From Oceanobacillus caeni (GTDB lineage Bacteria; Bacillota; Bacilli; Bacillales; Amphibacillaceae): a stretch of 64,000 nt of DNA. Location of the stretch: positions 1 to 64,000 of the forward strand of contig NZ_JAHHXM010000013.1 in NCBI RefSeq assembly GCF_019037185.1, read 5' to 3'. The notes below the pieces were generated by a model that ran no database searches, was not told where the DNA came from, and saw only the letters and a program-made list of their open reading frames with translations. Every line of letters begins with the position of its first letter. Position 1 is the first letter of the stretch. Positions 55,113 to 63,666 of this stretch are shown here, one piece after another. The translations under genes were made by a program, and so were the position numbers.

Positions 55113-57050
55113 ATGGAACTGTATATCTACAATTCAAACCGAGATCTTGTGGGCATTGTGGAGTCCTTCGAGTACTTACGCTGGACGAGACGCTATTCCC
55201 AGTGTGGCTCATTTGAGTTAAAAGCGATTGCAACTTTGGAAAATACAGAACTATTAAAGGAAGGGAATATCATCTGGAAAAATGATGATGAGGAAGTCGG
55301 GATCATCGAACATCTGGAACTTTCTCAAACCGAGCATGAAATTATTACTGCAAGTGGTCGGTTTGCAACTTCCTTCCTCTCCCGCCGCATTGTTTGGCAA
55401 ACGGAGAAATTGTCTGGTGATATTTCTACTTGTGTAGAGCAACTTTTAAATAATAATCTTATCAATCCTTCTGATGTAGCAAGGAAGATTGCGAACATAT
55501 CCTTTTCTGCTCCAAACTTAAATGTTCCTATCAGCACACAGGTATCGTATCGAAATTTGATGGATGCTGTGACAGAACTATGTGTTGCTTCGGATATTGG
55601 CATTAAGACCGTGTTCAATCCTGCGACAGGGGTTTTTACTGTAGCGTTGTATATGGGAACAGGGTCACAAGCGGTATTTTCTAAGGAGTTTGAAAACCTT
55701 ACGGAACAGATTTATACAATAAGTGCTGGAGATTATGCCAACACCGCCCTCGTTGGTGGCGAAGGAGAAGGTACAGACAGAACCTTTGCAGCTATAACAA
55801 GTGGCTCTGGTGAGACAAGACACGAGATTTTTGTGGATGCTAAGGATTTGCGGGCAGAAGACTTTGGTTCAGATTACATTAATACACTAATCTTTCGAGG
55901 TCAAAGTAAGCTGAGTGAGCAGGCAATACGCTATTCATTTGATACATCGGTCAATCCACACGGCAATTTGACATATAAAATAGACTTCGATCTTGGGCAG
56001 ACCGTCAAAGTCATTTCCAAAGCATGGGGTGTATCCATGACGACACGCATCACCGAGGTCGAAGAAACTTATGACGCAGATGGCCAGAGTATCAGTGTAG
56101 TGTTCGGAAAAGCTGAGTTGACAATAGCACAAAAATTACGCTCCGACTTGAGTGAAGTTAAAACAGCAATAATGGCACCAACTGGCATATCCGAAATTGC
56201 ACAGGCTTTAGGAACTGTGGAGGAAACGCTGGGAACTGTAGAGGAAACCTTGGGTGACTTGACGGAGGTAGATTCAGAGATTCAAGGAGACAACGTATCA
56301 TCTACTATCAACAATCTGTATGGGAAACTACCTGCACTAGAAATTAATGTTGGCGGAGGAACTGTATCGATAGGTCAATATGCGTTGCATCATATGAACC
56401 CTGGAGATGCCTTTTATTTCACCTCTTGGAGTGGCAATAAGTTCAGTGATCAGCCAAGTGACGACGGCCATGTCTTTTTGGTAAAGCATAACGGGGACAA
56501 TACGGGAAATGGCTTTCAGCGGGCGATGGGTTTCTTTATTTCTCGTAATACCATGACATTCTATGTGATTTCCGTTTTCGTATTTAACAACCCTTCTGGT
56601 CAAGCTAACTGGCTAAATATCAATAACGAGCCTGTAACTACGGCAAGAATAGAAAATGGAGCAGTCACTGGCTTGAAAATTGCAGACCGTACAATTACAG
56701 CTGCCAAGATGGTATCCTCCTTTAGCGATTACTCAACTACTGAACAAAATACTGGGCGACTATGGATTGATGGCAAGACGATTTATCGTAAAGAGATAAA
56801 TCTGGGTTCGCTTACGGATACGACACCAAAACATGTACCTCATGGCATAGCAAACCTCAGCACTGTTGTCAATCTATCCGGTTTTGTCACGAACGGGAAT
56901 GTCTTCTTACCACTGCCGCTTGCTCGGTACAACAACTTCGCATCGCAAATCGGACTCTTTGCGAATTTGACCGACATTGTCGTCGAACCAGGAAATGATA
57001 GAACAGCATATACAGGCTATGTGGTTATAGAGTACACAAAAGCCATTTAA
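55113..57050 (+). CDS. Tail-tip / baseplate protein (ReqiPepy6 Gp37-like)
   Basis: A 645-residue tail-associated protein. The N-terminal 370 residues match Gp37-like siphovirus proteins (VESFEYLRWTRRYSQCGSFE, NIIWKNDDEEVGIIEHLELS, GDYANTALVGGEGEGTDRTF); the C-terminal part has collagen-free beta-rich repeats ending in FVTNGNVFLPLPLARYNNF, likely host-contacting. GGGGG is 8 bp upstream of the ATG at 55113; a GTG at 55107 is an alternative start. Confidence 0.8.
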   Translation: MELYIYNSNRDLVGIVESFEYLRWTRRYSQCGSFELKAIATLENTELLKEGNIIWKNDDEEVGIIEHLELSQTEHEIITASGRFATSFLSRRIVWQTEKLSGDISTCVEQLLNNNLINPSDVARKIANISFSAPNLNVPISTQVSYRNLMDAVTELCVASDIGIKTVFNPATGVFTVALYMGTGSQAVFSKEFENLTEQIYTISAGDYANTALVGGEGEGTDRTFAAITSGSGETRHEIFVDAKDLRAEDFGSDYINTLIFRGQSKLSEQAIRYSFDTSVNPHGNLTYKIDFDLGQTVKVISKAWGVSMTTRITEVEETYDADGQSISVVFGKAELTIAQKLRSDLSEVKTAIMAPTGISEIAQALGTVEETLGTVEETLGDLTEVDSEIQGDNVSSTINNLYGKLPALEINVGGGTVSIGQYALHHMNPGDAFYFTSWSGNKFSDQPSDDGHVFLVKHNGDNTGNGFQRAMGFFISRNTMTFYVISVFVFNNPSGQANWLNINNEPVTTARIENGAVTGLKIADRTITAAKMVSSFSDYSTTEQNTGRLWIDGKTIYRKEINLGSLTDTTPKHVPHGIANLSTVVNLSGFVTNGNVFLPLPLARYNNFASQIGLFANLTDIVVEPGNDRTAYTGYVVIEYTKAI

Positions 57051-57066
57051 AGGGAGGGAAGGATTT

Positions 57067-57570
57067 ATGGAGAAAAGTGGATTTTTTAACTCATCCGATG
57101 GAGATAGAGTCTATGATGCAACGGACTTTGCTTCATATTTTGGAAGTCTTGTCTCGAACGGCATATTTTATGCGACACCAACAAACCTTTTGGTGTCTCC
57201 TGGGATTGGGTTGGCAGTGAGCATAGCAGTGGGCAGTGCATGGATTAATGGATATAGATATGAAAATACGGATGTTTTAAATAAACCCCTTGCTACAGCA
57301 GACGGAAGTAATCCTCGCATAGACCGGGTTGTGCTTAGGTTAAGTCAAATTACGAGGAGCATTCAGCTTGCCATTGTCACGGGTACTCCTACAGCAACAC
57401 CCACAGCCCCAGAGTTGACAAGAACAAGCGATATCTATGAACTTGGCATTGCTGATGTTTTAGTACCTTCGGCTGCTACATCGATTTCAGCAAATAACAT
57501 TATAGATACCCGACTGAATACTAGTCTTTGTGGGTTGGTAAATTCGTTAGTTTCGGCTGTTTATGAATAG
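57067..57570 (+). CDS. Baseplate / tail fibre attachment protein
   Basis: A 167-residue protein (SGFFNSSDGDRVYDATDFAS, FGSLVSNGIFYATPTNLLVS, GSNPRIDRVVLRLSQITRS) of a family often found as the N-terminal part of siphophage tail fibres and baseplate proteins. No receptor-binding domain is attached. AGGGAGGGAAGG precedes the ATG. Confidence 0.72.
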   Translation: MEKSGFFNSSDGDRVYDATDFASYFGSLVSNGIFYATPTNLLVSPGIGLAVSIAVGSAWINGYRYENTDVLNKPLATADGSNPRIDRVVLRLSQITRSIQLAIVTGTPTATPTAPELTRTSDIYELGIADVLVPSAATSISANNIIDTRLNTSLCGLVNSLVSAVYE

Positions 57571-57583
57571 GAGGTGAATGTAA

Positions 57584-59938
57584 GTGGCGGATATTAACGG
57601 TATAACTTTGCAGGCGGGTTCTAGCCCGACCGTTCATTACACGATTACTTATACTAAAAGCCGACCTAATAATAGTCAGATGACATACAACTTCACCATA
57701 TCCGCTGCGTTAGGTTCATCAGGTTCCTTTATTCGTAGTGGTTATGCATTGCTTTGCACTATGACTGTAAATGGATCTTCTTCACAAGTGCGTATTAAAG
57801 CGGCAGACGGAGATAACTGGGAAGGGACCACACCAAGGATTAGATATGTTTCGGTGACCTGTGCTTCTACTACAGGTAATGCAACCCAGCCAGTCACATT
57901 CAAAGTGGTATCTGATGGACGATTACCATTATCCTCTGGTGTGATTACCAATTCAAGCTATACGGTACTAAGTGCTCCATTGCTTACTACGGTTTGTGGA
58001 GCTCCGACAGCTTGTACGGTTTCTCCGCTACTTGCGGAAGGCAATGTGACCCTTTCTTGGAGTGGGGCTTCTGGAGGCATCAATAATACGATTTCCAGTT
58101 ACGAAATTCAATATAGTGACTCTGCAGATAACGTCACATGGGGAGCATGGACTGCTCTGACCACAGTGACCACCACAGCGACAAGTGGTAGTGTATCGGT
58201 TGCATCACCTCCTACCCGAGGTAATTACCGTAGATTTCGGGTACGAACCCGTGGTACAGCAGGCGCTAGTTATTACTCTAGCTGGAAAGTGTCCACAAAC
58301 AGCGTCCGTAGAAATACTGTGCCAAAGCCAGCAACGACAGCTGTTGCCTCCCCGGCAGCATATAGTGATGAGACGATCACACTTTCTTGGAGCGGGGCGT
58401 CAAGCGGTACGAGTCCAATTAAGGGATATCAAATTGCCAGCCGCACATCCACAGATAACAGCACATGGAGTACATGGAATGTGTTAACCATACTGACATT
58501 GGCGGCAAGCGGTGGTAGTTATAACCCAACTGTATCGAGGACTCCAGGAACATACACACAATTTGGTATTTGGACAATCGACACATTGGATGTTTATTCA
58601 ATAGAGAAAGTCAGCAATAGTATCTATTGTAATGTCACAGCTTGTGCGGCACCGACCGTTTGTACGGTAAGCGCAACATTATCTGAAGGAAATGTTACTC
58701 TTTCTTGTAGCGGAGCATCTGGCGGCGCAGGCAATGCCATTACATCCTACGAAATACAATATAGTGATTCGCCTGATAATAGCAATTGGGGTGCCTGGTT
58801 GGCATTGGCGATAGTCAATACTTCTGCAACAAGCAGTATTTTAAATGTCAGTCCACCTGCTACACGTGGTCATTATCGTCGGTTCCGAATAAGAACTCGA
58901 GGTACGGCTGGGGAGGTTTATTACTCAGACTGGACTATTTCCAGCAATACTGTACGTAAAAATATACTACCGATCCCGCCAACTATTTTTTCGGCAAACC
59001 CTCCTATATATGAAGCTAATACAATAAATCTTTCATGGAGTGGGACGGTACCTGGAACCAGTGCGATTAAGCAGTATGTCATACAACAGTCTATATCGAC
59101 AGATGGTGTGAATTGGTCGGCATACGTAGCACTGACGACTATTATTTCAAGCAATACTTCAGGTAGCCTTCAGGTAAATGCTTCACAGATAGCTGGTCGG
59201 TATACCCGTTATCGAATCAGTGTTACAGATGCACTTGATGCAGTGTCTGCCTTTGTAGTTAGCAACACGGTTAAGAAAAACAGCCCTCCTGCAGCACCGG
59301 TAGTGGACTGTCCAATGTCTGGCAATTTTACTTATAACCCTACACCACGTTTTATGATCACAACAGGAATTGAACCAGATGGACAAACACAAATAGTGGA
59401 GGTAAAAATTGACTCTGGTCCATGGCAAAATAGCGTAGACAATCCTGAACGGTTTTCTGTAAGCGGCTATCTTGGTAATGGGGTCAAGACAATTTACCAA
59501 GCAGAACCGCTTTCTGCAGGAAATCATACGGTTACCTTCCGTTGTCTTGACAGTGATATCGAATCAGCAAGCACAGAAGTTGTTCGTACCTTCACGATTT
59601 TAGCATTACCTTTTGAAATCATCACCGCTAATGTGACACATGTAAAGGCAGCGCATATTCAGACGCTTCGAACTGCTATAAACAGGATTCGTAGCTATTA
59701 CAATCTGTCCCCTGCAACTTGGAAAGAGGATATCATCGCAGGAAAGACAGCTGTTAAGAATTGGCCATTTCATATCGTTGAAATACGCAAAGCTATTGAT
59801 GCGATTATTATAATGGTTAATAGTTTTGATTCCTCCCAGGCATTCGATATACCACCTGTCACATGGCTACCTATTGGTACAGGAAGACCAAGGGCAGATG
59901 TAATGCAACAAATTCATGACCTAATTCAAATAATATAA
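57584..59938 (+). CDS. Fibronectin type III repeat tail protein
   Basis: A 784-residue secreted-type structural protein made of about six beta-sandwich (FN3-like) modules. Two pairs of modules are clearly duplicated: EGNVTLSWSGASGG / SYEIQYSDSADNVTWGAW / FRVRTRGTAGASYYS near residues 150-245 recurs as EGNVTLSCSGASGG / SYEIQYSDSPDNSNWGAW / FRIRTRGTAGEVYYS near 360-455. The C-terminus is a helical domain (AAHIQTLRTAINRIRSYYNL). FN3 modules on phage tails are thought to bind cell-wall sugars. The GTG start at 57584 follows GGAGGTGA. Confidence 0.82.
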   Translation: MADINGITLQAGSSPTVHYTITYTKSRPNNSQMTYNFTISAALGSSGSFIRSGYALLCTMTVNGSSSQVRIKAADGDNWEGTTPRIRYVSVTCASTTGNATQPVTFKVVSDGRLPLSSGVITNSSYTVLSAPLLTTVCGAPTACTVSPLLAEGNVTLSWSGASGGINNTISSYEIQYSDSADNVTWGAWTALTTVTTTATSGSVSVASPPTRGNYRRFRVRTRGTAGASYYSSWKVSTNSVRRNTVPKPATTAVASPAAYSDETITLSWSGASSGTSPIKGYQIASRTSTDNSTWSTWNVLTILTLAASGGSYNPTVSRTPGTYTQFGIWTIDTLDVYSIEKVSNSIYCNVTACAAPTVCTVSATLSEGNVTLSCSGASGGAGNAITSYEIQYSDSPDNSNWGAWLALAIVNTSATSSILNVSPPATRGHYRRFRIRTRGTAGEVYYSDWTISSNTVRKNILPIPPTIFSANPPIYEANTINLSWSGTVPGTSAIKQYVIQQSISTDGVNWSAYVALTTIISSNTSGSLQVNASQIAGRYTRYRISVTDALDAVSAFVVSNTVKKNSPPAAPVVDCPMSGNFTYNPTPRFMITTGIEPDGQTQIVEVKIDSGPWQNSVDNPERFSVSGYLGNGVKTIYQAEPLSAGNHTVTFRCLDSDIESASTEVVRTFTILALPFEIITANVTHVKAAHIQTLRTAINRIRSYYNLSPATWKEDIIAGKTAVKNWPFHIVEIRKAIDAIIIMVNSFDSSQAFDIPPVTWLPIGTGRPRADVMQQIHDLIQII

Positions 59939-59949
59939 AGATAAAATTC

Positions 59950-59982
59950 AGCGCTCTTGCAATTTGCAGGGGTGCTTTTCTA
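59950..59982 (+). terminator. Intra-operonic hairpin before the holin gene
   Basis: AGCGCTCTTGC (59950-59960) and GCAGGGGTGCT (59966-59976) form an 11-bp RNA stem with three G-U pairs and a 5-nt loop; TTTCTAT follows. It divides structural from lysis genes. Confidence 0.6.
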
Positions 59983-60013
59983 TATACAAATACTCGAAAC
60001 GGAGGTGTTTTTA

Positions 60014-60454
60014 ATGAAAGAGACTTGGAATTGGATACAGCTGACTTTTGCCGCTGCCGGTGGATTTTTCGGATGGTTTCTCGGCGGTTATGATGGATTT
60101 CTCTATGCACTGGTAGCCTTCGTGGTCATCGATTATCTGACAGGTGTCCTTTGTGCAATTGCGAATAAAAAACTGTGTAGCGAAATCGGTGCTAAGGGAA
60201 TTTTCAAAAAGGTGCTCATCTTTATAATGGTAGGAATCGCTCATATTATCGATACACAAATTTTGGTTAGTATTGGAGAAAATAGTGGCATTTTACGAAC
60301 AGCAGTAATCTTTTTCTACCTAAGTAATGAAGGAGTATCCATTTTGGAGAATGCTGGACATATTGGACTGCCTATCCCAGAAAACCTAAAATCGGTTCTA
60401 CAGAAACTACATGGACGTGATAAGGAACCGCCTAAGCCTGGTGATGGAATATGA
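60014..60454 (+). CDS. Phage holin (toxin-secretion/phage-lysis family)
   Basis: A 146-residue holin_4-family protein with membrane segments FAAAGGFFGWFLGGY, YALVAFVVIDYLTGVLCAIA and VLIFIMVGIAHIIDTQILV plus a basic C-terminus. It forms the membrane lesion that releases the amidase. GGAGGTGTT supports the ATG at 60014; the in-frame ATG at 59957 overlaps the hairpin. Confidence 0.88.
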   Translation: MKETWNWIQLTFAAAGGFFGWFLGGYDGFLYALVAFVVIDYLTGVLCAIANKKLCSEIGAKGIFKKVLIFIMVGIAHIIDTQILVSIGENSGILRTAVIFFYLSNEGVSILENAGHIGLPIPENLKSVLQKLHGRDKEPPKPGDGI

Positions 60455-60485
60455 TTGAATTAATATTTGATTAGAGGTGATTTTA

Positions 60486-61187
60486 ATGAAGTTACGCAAA
60501 CTAATACTTACGAACAATGCCTGCTATAAAGCAGGTAAAACAATAAAACCGAAGGGTATCATGGTTCACTCAACTGGGGCCAACAACCCGTGGCTTAAGC
60601 GATATGTTGGACCAGATGACGGTTTGTTAGGAAAGAACCAGTACAACAACCATTGGAATCAAGATAAACCTGGGGGTCGTCAAGTTTGTTTTCATGCCTT
60701 TATTGGTAAATTAGCAGATGGCTCTATTGCTACCTATCAAACATTGCCTTGGAATCACCGAGGTTGGCATGCTGGCGGAACGGCGAATAATACTCATATT
60801 GGATTTGAAATCTGCGAGGACGGTCTAACTGATGCCTCGTATTTTTCTGCCGTTTATAAGGAAGCTGTAGAGCTTTGTGTATATCTTTGCAAACTCTATG
60901 GGTTTAGTGAGGAGGATATCATCTGTCACAGCGAAGGTTATAAACGAGGCATTGCCAGTAACCATGGGGATGTGATGCACTGGTTTCCTAAACATGGGAA
61001 GAGTATGGACACCTTTCGAGCGGATGTGAAGAAGTTACTTAGCACAGAAAATAAACCAGCAGGGCCGGTGACAAAGAAATATTACCGTGTGCAGATCGGT
61101 GCATATTCGGACAAAGCAAATGCTGAGGCACAGCTTACCAAAGCTAAGAAGGCAGGCTTTACGGATGCATTTATTAAGTATGATTAA
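60486..61187 (+). CDS. N-acetylmuramoyl-L-alanine amidase (endolysin)
   Basis: A 233-residue endolysin. Amidase_2/PGRP domain (about 10-170): the zinc His in MVHSTGANNPW near residue 27, HAFIGKLADGSIATYQTLPW, NHRGWHAGG, and CHSEGYKRGIASNHGDVMHW. The C-terminal SPOR-like domain (about 195-233, YYRVQIGAYSDKANAEAQL) binds denuded peptidoglycan. GAGGTGATT supports the ATG at 60486. Last gene of the late operon. Confidence 0.9.
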   Translation: MKLRKLILTNNACYKAGKTIKPKGIMVHSTGANNPWLKRYVGPDDGLLGKNQYNNHWNQDKPGGRQVCFHAFIGKLADGSIATYQTLPWNHRGWHAGGTANNTHIGFEICEDGLTDASYFSAVYKEAVELCVYLCKLYGFSEEDIICHSEGYKRGIASNHGDVMHWFPKHGKSMDTFRADVKKLLSTENKPAGPVTKKYYRVQIGAYSDKANAEAQLTKAKKAGFTDAFIKYD

Positions 61188-61269
61188 TCAAATAGAGCAG
61201 GTAAAAAAACAGTATTTCTTAAATTTCATCAAGCCTCTCAAATAAAATATTAAACTATTAAATTTAAGT

Positions 61270-61308
61270 AGCCTGTGAGGGTTCTTCCCTTGCAGGCTCT
61301 TTTTTTTA
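61270..61308 (+). terminator. Terminator of the late operon
   Basis: AGCCTG (61270-61275) with CAGGCT (61293-61298), inner GGG/CCC, then CTTTTTTTT. Strong. Confidence 0.92.
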
Positions 61309-61335
61309 TGCCTTGATTTAATTAAATTCTACAAA

Positions 61336-61376
61336 TCCTCAACTTCGACCTGTTCCCACGGCTATTAGGTAGGAGG
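61336..61376 (+). repeat. Module-start motif, copy 3
   Basis: TCCTCAAC (61336-61343), 16 bases, then GGCTATTAGGTAGGAGG (61360-61376). Here the right part merges with the ribosome site of the next gene. Same orientation and spacing as at 25591 and 32055. Confidence 0.8.
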
Positions 61377-61385
61377 TGATTCCTA

Positions 61386-61622
61386 GTGAATCAGCATGAG
61401 GATAAAAAAGTTACGAAGATCTTAGATGAGGCTATAGAAAACAGCACCGCACTAAAGAGAGTATCACAGGAACAGTTACAATGTGAGTTTGATTATATCC
61501 AGGCAGAAAAATTGCTGAGAAAGATGCTCGAAAAAGGCTTAATAACTGAAGTGGAATTCAACAAAATAGACGCATTAAACCGACAAACTTCCCCCCCTTT
61601 TTTAGCTGAGATAATGCCCTGA
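61386..61622 (+). CDS. SHOCT-like small protein
   Basis: A 78-residue protein with a short N-terminal part and a SHOCT-like C-terminal helical hairpin (EKLLRKMLEKGLITEVEFNK). SHOCT segments are oligomerisation motifs. It precedes the serine recombinases in this kind of element; a role in excision control is inference. The GTG start follows GGAGGTGATT. Confidence 0.75.
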   Translation: MNQHEDKKVTKILDEAIENSTALKRVSQEQLQCEFDYIQAEKLLRKMLEKGLITEVEFNKIDALNRQTSPPFLAEIMP

Positions 61623-61683
61623 AATCGTTGATATATAAGGGTTTCAGAGGTAATATGTGACCTACCAAGAAGGAGGTGAGAGG

Positions 61684-63249
61684 ATGAAAAAGATAACGAA
61701 AATAGAAGGAAATCTAGCCAACTCTTTTATTAAGCCAAAAACACGAGTAGTTGCCTACAGCCGAGTTTCAACAGATAGTAATGAACAGCTAGTCAGCTTG
61801 CAAGCACAAAAGGCCCATTATGAGACCTACATAAAGGCGAATCCAGAATGGGTATATGCAGGCCTATATTATGATGAGGGAATCAGTGGCACGAAAAAGG
61901 AAAACCGCTCTGACCTGCTTAGAATGTTATCAGACTGTGAAACTGGGAGAATTGACTTAATCATTACAAAGTCCATCAGCCGATTTGCGAGAAATACTAC
62001 AGACTGCTTGGAGATGGTTCGAAAACTGATAGGCCTTGGGGTTCATATCTATTTTGAGAAGGAAAATATTAATACGGGTTCAATGGAAAGTGAATTGATG
62101 CTCTCTATTTTAAGTGGGCTTGCAGAAAGTGAGTCAATTTCCATTTCAGAAAATTCGAAGTGGGCCATTCAAAGACGATTTCAAAACGGAACCTTTAAAA
62201 TTTCCTACCCGCCATATGGTTATCAAAATATTGGCAGTCAAATGATAGTAAACCCCAAGCAGGCTGAAGTTGTGAAGTATATTTTTGCAGAAGTATTATC
62301 GGGCAAAGGTACACAGAAAATTGCAGATGATTTGAATCAAAAAGGTATCCCATCAAAAAGAGGTGGCCGTTGGACGGCTACAACCATTCGAGGGATTCTG
62401 ACCAATGAAAAATATACTGGCGATGTTATTTTGCAAAAGACTTATACTGACAGTCATTTTAATAGGCACACCAATTATGGTGAGAAAGATATGTACCTAG
62501 TAGAAAACCATCATGAGGCAATTATCAGCCATGAAGACTTTGAAGCTGTGGATGCTGTTCTCAATCAGAGAGCAAAGGAAAAAGGTATCGAAAAGCGCAA
62601 CAGCAAATATCTAAACCGATATGCTTTCTCTAGCAAAATTATCTGCTCAGAATGTGGCGGTACCTTTAAAAGACGGATTCATTCATCCGGTCCAAGAAAG
62701 TACATTGCTTGGTGCTGCAGTAAGCATATAAGCAATATAACGGAATGTTCTATGCAGTTCATTCGAGATGAAGATATAAAGACTGCATTTGTTACGATGA
62801 TGAATAAACTAATTTTCGGTCAGAAATTCATACTAAGACCACTTTTGAATGGGTTACGTAACCAGAACAATGCAGCAAGTTTTCGCAGAATTGAAGAGTT
62901 GGAAACTAAGATTGAAAACAACATGGAGTAGAGCCAGATGCTGACGGGTTTAATGGCCAAAGGATATCTGGAACCTGCTCTGTTTAATAAAGAAAAGTAT
63001 TCACTGGAAGCAGAAAGAGAAAGGCTTCTTGTCGAAAAGGATCAACTTACTCGTTCCGTCAATGGGAATTTTGCAAAAGTTGAAGAGGTTGACCGTCTGC
63101 TTAAGTTTGCAACTAAGTCCAAAATGCTTACAGCCTATGAGGAAGAGCTGTTTGAAAATTACGTAGAAAAGATTATGGTCTTTTCACGAGAGAAAGTTGG
63201 GTTTGAATTAAAATGTGGAATCACATTGAAGGAAAGGTTGGTGAATTAG
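61684..63249 (+). pseudogene. Large serine recombinase 1, interrupted by an in-frame TAG
   Basis: A large serine recombinase. N-terminal resolvase domain with YSRVSTDS (catalytic Ser29) and [11 protein letters not shown]; recombinase domain (ISYPPYGYQNIGSQMI, GIPSKRGGRWTATTIRGIL); zinc ribbon (ICSECGGTFKRR, CC); and coiled-coil region. Reading stops at TAG 62929-62931 after 415 codons, but the same frame continues (SQMLTGLMAKGYLEPALF) to 63249, giving 521 codons if the stop is ignored. The change looks like a single CAG to TAG. The truncated form keeps catalysis and zinc ribbon but loses the end of the coiled-coil region. AAGGAGGTGAG precedes the ATG. Confidence 0.85.
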
Positions 63250-63663
63250 ATGGGTCACACACCCTATGGATATAGAATTGAAGATGGAAAGGCTGTTGTA
63301 GATGATATAGCAGCAGAAAAAGTAAAAGAATTATTTTCAGGGTACTTGGCAGGACTTTCTTTGAAGGGTGCCGCTAAAAAAGCTGGCATAGACTGCTACC
63401 ATGCCACTGCAGGAAAGATGTTACAGAATAAGCACTACCTTGGAGATGAATTCTACCCTCCAATTATTGATGGGGAAACCTTCGAAAAAGCCAAAGTAGA
63501 AAAGCGAAGACGAGCAGAAAAGCTAGGAAGGATATGGGAACCTAAAGATGAACCGGAAACTTATTATCCTATAAAGTTCAAAGCAAAACCTCTAGTGCAA
63601 AAATATGACGACCCATACAAGCAGGCGGAATATGCCTACAGTTTGATAGAAAGCGAGGTGTAA
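63250..63663 (+). CDS. Recombinase-like accessory protein without catalytic domain
   Basis: A 137-residue protein that resembles the middle recombinase domain only (GHTPYGYRIEDGKAVVDDIA, KVKELFSGYLAGLSLKGAA, MLQNKHYLGDEFYPPIIDGE). No resolvase domain or serine. It starts directly after the stop of recombinase 1 and is followed 3 bp later by recombinase 3. Small proteins like this lie between two large recombinases in related elements and may help DNA binding or direction control. Confidence 0.75.
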   Translation: MGHTPYGYRIEDGKAVVDDIAAEKVKELFSGYLAGLSLKGAAKKAGIDCYHATAGKMLQNKHYLGDEFYPPIIDGETFEKAKVEKRRRAEKLGRIWEPKDEPETYYPIKFKAKPLVQKYDDPYKQAEYAYSLIESEV

Positions 63664-63666
63664 AAA

